Shown: one piece after another, positions 62,458 through 64,000 of the stretch
How the letters are laid out: the number at the start of each line of letters is the position of its first letter
How positions within the stretch are numbered: position 1 is the stretch's first letter
Source: Belliella kenyensis
GTDB taxonomy: Bacteria; Bacteroidota; Bacteroidia; Cytophagales; Cyclobacteriaceae
Length of the DNA: 64,000 nucleotides
Assembly: GCF_022549675.1 (NCBI RefSeq)
Contig: NZ_JAKZGR010000011.1
Location: forward strand, 1-64,000
Reading direction: 5' to 3'
The notes under the pieces: generated by a model
Told to the model about the DNA's origin: nothing
Database searches by the model: none
What the model saw: only the letters and a program-made list of their open reading frames with translations
Program-made: the position numbers and the translations under genes

Positions 62458-63606
62458 ATGAGGCATATATACATTTTCGCAATACTTCTTTTGACAAATT
62501 GCACCACCAAAAACTCTGAAATATTGGTGAAAAATATTTCAGAATTAGAATCGGAAGACATTATTATTAACAAACCATCAGACTCCAACATTTTAAGAAT
62601 CAACCAAGTCATATCATGGAATAATAAAAAACACTTAGTCAATGAGCTTGTAAACAAGTATGAGTTGTATGATTTAGAGAATGGTAATAGAACTTTTTCA
62701 TTTCAAATCCCAATGGAAGGTCCCGGTGCCATGAAGGGAGGCATGAATGGATCTTTTGTGCATTCCCCAAATACTTTTACGCTTTTCAATCAAACTGGCT
62801 ATCTACATCAATATCATGAAGGAGAACTCATTCATAAGCAAAAAATCCCCCTCGATGAAATATTGAATTTCCGCTTCACTCAGATATCCAAAAAAACAGG
62901 AAACTTGATATTCACCCCTTCAAATAGTCTTCAAGTGTTCCTAAATCCATTTGAGCTCATGACCGCAAGTGGTGGTTTTGATCCAGACTTTAGGTCATGG
63001 GTTTTGGAGATTGATAAAAATACTGGGATAAAATGCATTTCTGACTTCAAAGCCCCTTTTGATGAGTCCTTTCATGATAGCCCAAGTGTTACTTTGACAA
63101 CAGGAGTAGTCAATATAGAAACCAATGACTACTGGTTCATGTTTGCGCTCTCTGACTCAATCTATCAAGTCCAAAATTGTAAAATCATCAATAAGAAAAA
63201 GCTGGTAACAAGTGAGCCATTTAACTACTATCCAGACTTAGTGAAAAGAAATGGAATGAATGCACAGTGGAATCCCAACCCTAGGAGCTACCAAAATCTC
63301 AAGCTTTTCTATGATGAAAAGTCAAGCAAGTTCTATCGTCTGGTGCAAACACCAACACAAATCAATGAAGATGAACTTCAAAGTCTTGATATACGCATGG
63401 CTTCAAAAATCAAACAAACTTATAAAATCCTAGTATATGATCTCAGCTGGAAATTGGAAGGTGAACTTAAATTCACCTATCCTGAAGGCACATCCCTTGA
63501 GAGTTGTTTTGTAGACAATGGTTTTCTCTACCTCAACCATCCCGAACAAAATAATGAAGATGAATACATCTTAACAAAATACAGCCTGATTAATGCAAAA
63601 GACTGA
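62458..63606 (+). CDS. Lipoprotein, DUF4221/beta-propeller-like
   Basis: The 382-residue protein has a lipoprotein signal with lipobox LLTNC (Cys15) and a mature part of repeated beta segments with Asp/Asn turns (YELYDLENGNRTFSFQIP, FTLFNQTGYLHQYHEGELI, YKILVYDLSWKLEGELKF). Length and pattern match DUF4221-type lipoproteins of Cyclobacteriaceae, often predicted as six-bladed beta-propellers. Function is unknown. A second lipoprotein-like stub starts 78 bp downstream, suggesting a family cluster continuing beyond the window. Confidence 0.7.
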   Translation: MRHIYIFAILLLTNCTTKNSEILVKNISELESEDIIINKPSDSNILRINQVISWNNKKHLVNELVNKYELYDLENGNRTFSFQIPMEGPGAMKGGMNGSFVHSPNTFTLFNQTGYLHQYHEGELIHKQKIPLDEILNFRFTQISKKTGNLIFTPSNSLQVFLNPFELMTASGGFDPDFRSWVLEIDKNTGIKCISDFKAPFDESFHDSPSVTLTTGVVNIETNDYWFMFALSDSIYQVQNCKIINKKKLVTSEPFNYYPDLVKRNGMNAQWNPNPRSYQNLKLFYDEKSSKFYRLVQTPTQINEDELQSLDIRMASKIKQTYKILVYDLSWKLEGELKFTYPEGTSLESCFVDNGFLYLNHPEQNNEDEYILTKYSLINAKD

Positions 63607-63684
63607 AAAATTCCGTCAATTAAATTCAGACATTCTGAAAAAAAAACAGTATATTTAGTTGTCGTCTTTTAGCATTTAATTGAT

Positions 63685-63867
63685 ATGAAATACCCCACTT
63701 TGCTCACCCTTTTCCTACTTTTATCCCTAAGTCTTTCATGTAGTCGTAACGCTAATATCAATCAAGATTTCACGACCTTATATATCGAAGCTGAAGATAT
63801 TAAAGCACTTGATGAAATAATTGAAGACATTATATTTCTTCCCTTTCAATATAAAATAAAAATTTAA
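63685..63867 (+). pseudogene. Stub of a lipoprotein (60 residues)
   Basis: A lipoprotein signal with lipobox LSLSC is followed by only about 40 residues (TLYIEAEDIKALDEIIEDI then IFLPFQ) before a stop at 63865. The visible part resembles the N-terminus of six-bladed beta-propeller lipoproteins, where similar strands precede a chain of about 350 residues. I take it as a truncated gene; a small genuine lipoprotein is the alternative. Confidence 0.5.
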
Positions 63868-63876
63868 AATCCCCTT

Positions 63877-63999
63877 TTAAACCTCTGAGTCCTCTCCCTT
63901 ACTAACTTTGAGAAAATCACTGTCAATCCAATCTCTCATTTCTGCAAAGCTCTCTCCTCAATCAGCCAAGTAAACATCATTTGCACATTGAATATAGTC
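63877..63999 (-). pseudogene. Possible 3' end of a broken gene at the window edge
   Basis: On the minus strand a frame reads DYIQCANDVYLAD, then TGA at 63958-63960, then GESFAEMRDWIDSD and FLKVSKGEDSEV before a TAA at 63877. The composition on both sides of the TGA is protein-like and continuous, which suggests a Trp codon mutated to stop. I do not recognise the family and the gene would extend past the window. Confidence 0.25.
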
Positions 64000-64000
64000 T

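Noticed and set aside
1-64000. tRNA and rRNA genes
   Set aside because: I looked for T-loop motifs of the GTTCGAATCC type and rRNA-like stretches in the intergenic regions and found none; a tRNAscan-SE run would be decisive.

Overview
The window looks like chromosomal DNA of a Bacteroidota bacterium of the order Cytophagales, probably a Cyclobacteriaceae-like marine or aquatic species. The evidence is low GC, almost no Shine-Dalgarno sequences, several TAnnTTTG -7 promoter boxes, a type IX secretion C-terminal sorting domain (first gene), an ExbB/ExbD/ExbD operon, a PafA-type phosphatase, CarboxypepD_reg and DUF4221-like surface proteins, and FloA/NfeD. I see no rRNA, tRNA, CRISPR array or transposase.

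Layout. 1-1833 is the 3' part of a large Ig-repeat, T9SS-sorted surface protein. 2080-16432 is a long minus-strand polysaccharide locus of the Wzx/Wzy type: Wza-like lipoprotein, Wzc-like tyrosine kinase, Wzx flippase, glycosyltransferase, Wzy polymerase, five more glycosyltransferases and a SAF-domain dehydrogenase. A UDP-glucuronate decarboxylase (UDP-xylose supply) is divergent at 16912. No initiating sugar-phosphate transferase and no Wzb phosphatase are in the window. 18020-24587 holds a second, apparently synthase-dependent glycan locus. Its core is one 1306-residue protein that fuses a membrane GT2 synthase to a GH26-like and a GH2-like glycosidase. A stand-alone membrane-anchored GH2-like paralogue and a lipoprotein lie divergently beside it.

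25022-38519 is mostly housekeeping: rpoN with a PAP2-like membrane protein, asnS, two MFS transporters, the NAD(P)H-hydrate repair enzyme, the ExbB/D operon and typA. 38736-40807 is a small accessory patch: a DUF4143-type ATPase with a 23-bp-period triple repeat and an inverted repeat in its leader, sitting between an intact and a truncated, frameshifted copy of one membrane-protein family. 41037-54280 carries an amidohydrolase, ahcY, birA, rsfS, ftsH, floA/nfeD, two small envelope proteins, and a ftsB-OMP-cysE-cysM operon followed by a cystathionine gamma-synthase family gene; ahcY, cysE, cysM and metB together form a sulfur amino acid theme. 54465-62187 has a PafA-like phosphatase, an M24 prolidase, a repeat-rich 865-bp gap, a CarboxypepD_reg protein, an ArsR-like regulator with a YjjG-like HAD phosphatase, and pruA. 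The right end has a DUF4221-like lipoprotein, a stub of a beta-propeller-type lipoprotein and a possible broken reading frame.

Non-coding DNA is rich in structure: near-perfect bidirectional terminators between convergent genes, a roughly 155-bp dispersed repeat present twice in opposite orientation, an AAGTAC-rich repeat that follows four genes always in the sense orientation, an eight-unit TATTTC array with an 11-bp period, and several inverted-repeat families. The GT2-GH26-GH2 fusion locus is the best candidate for an undescribed system.
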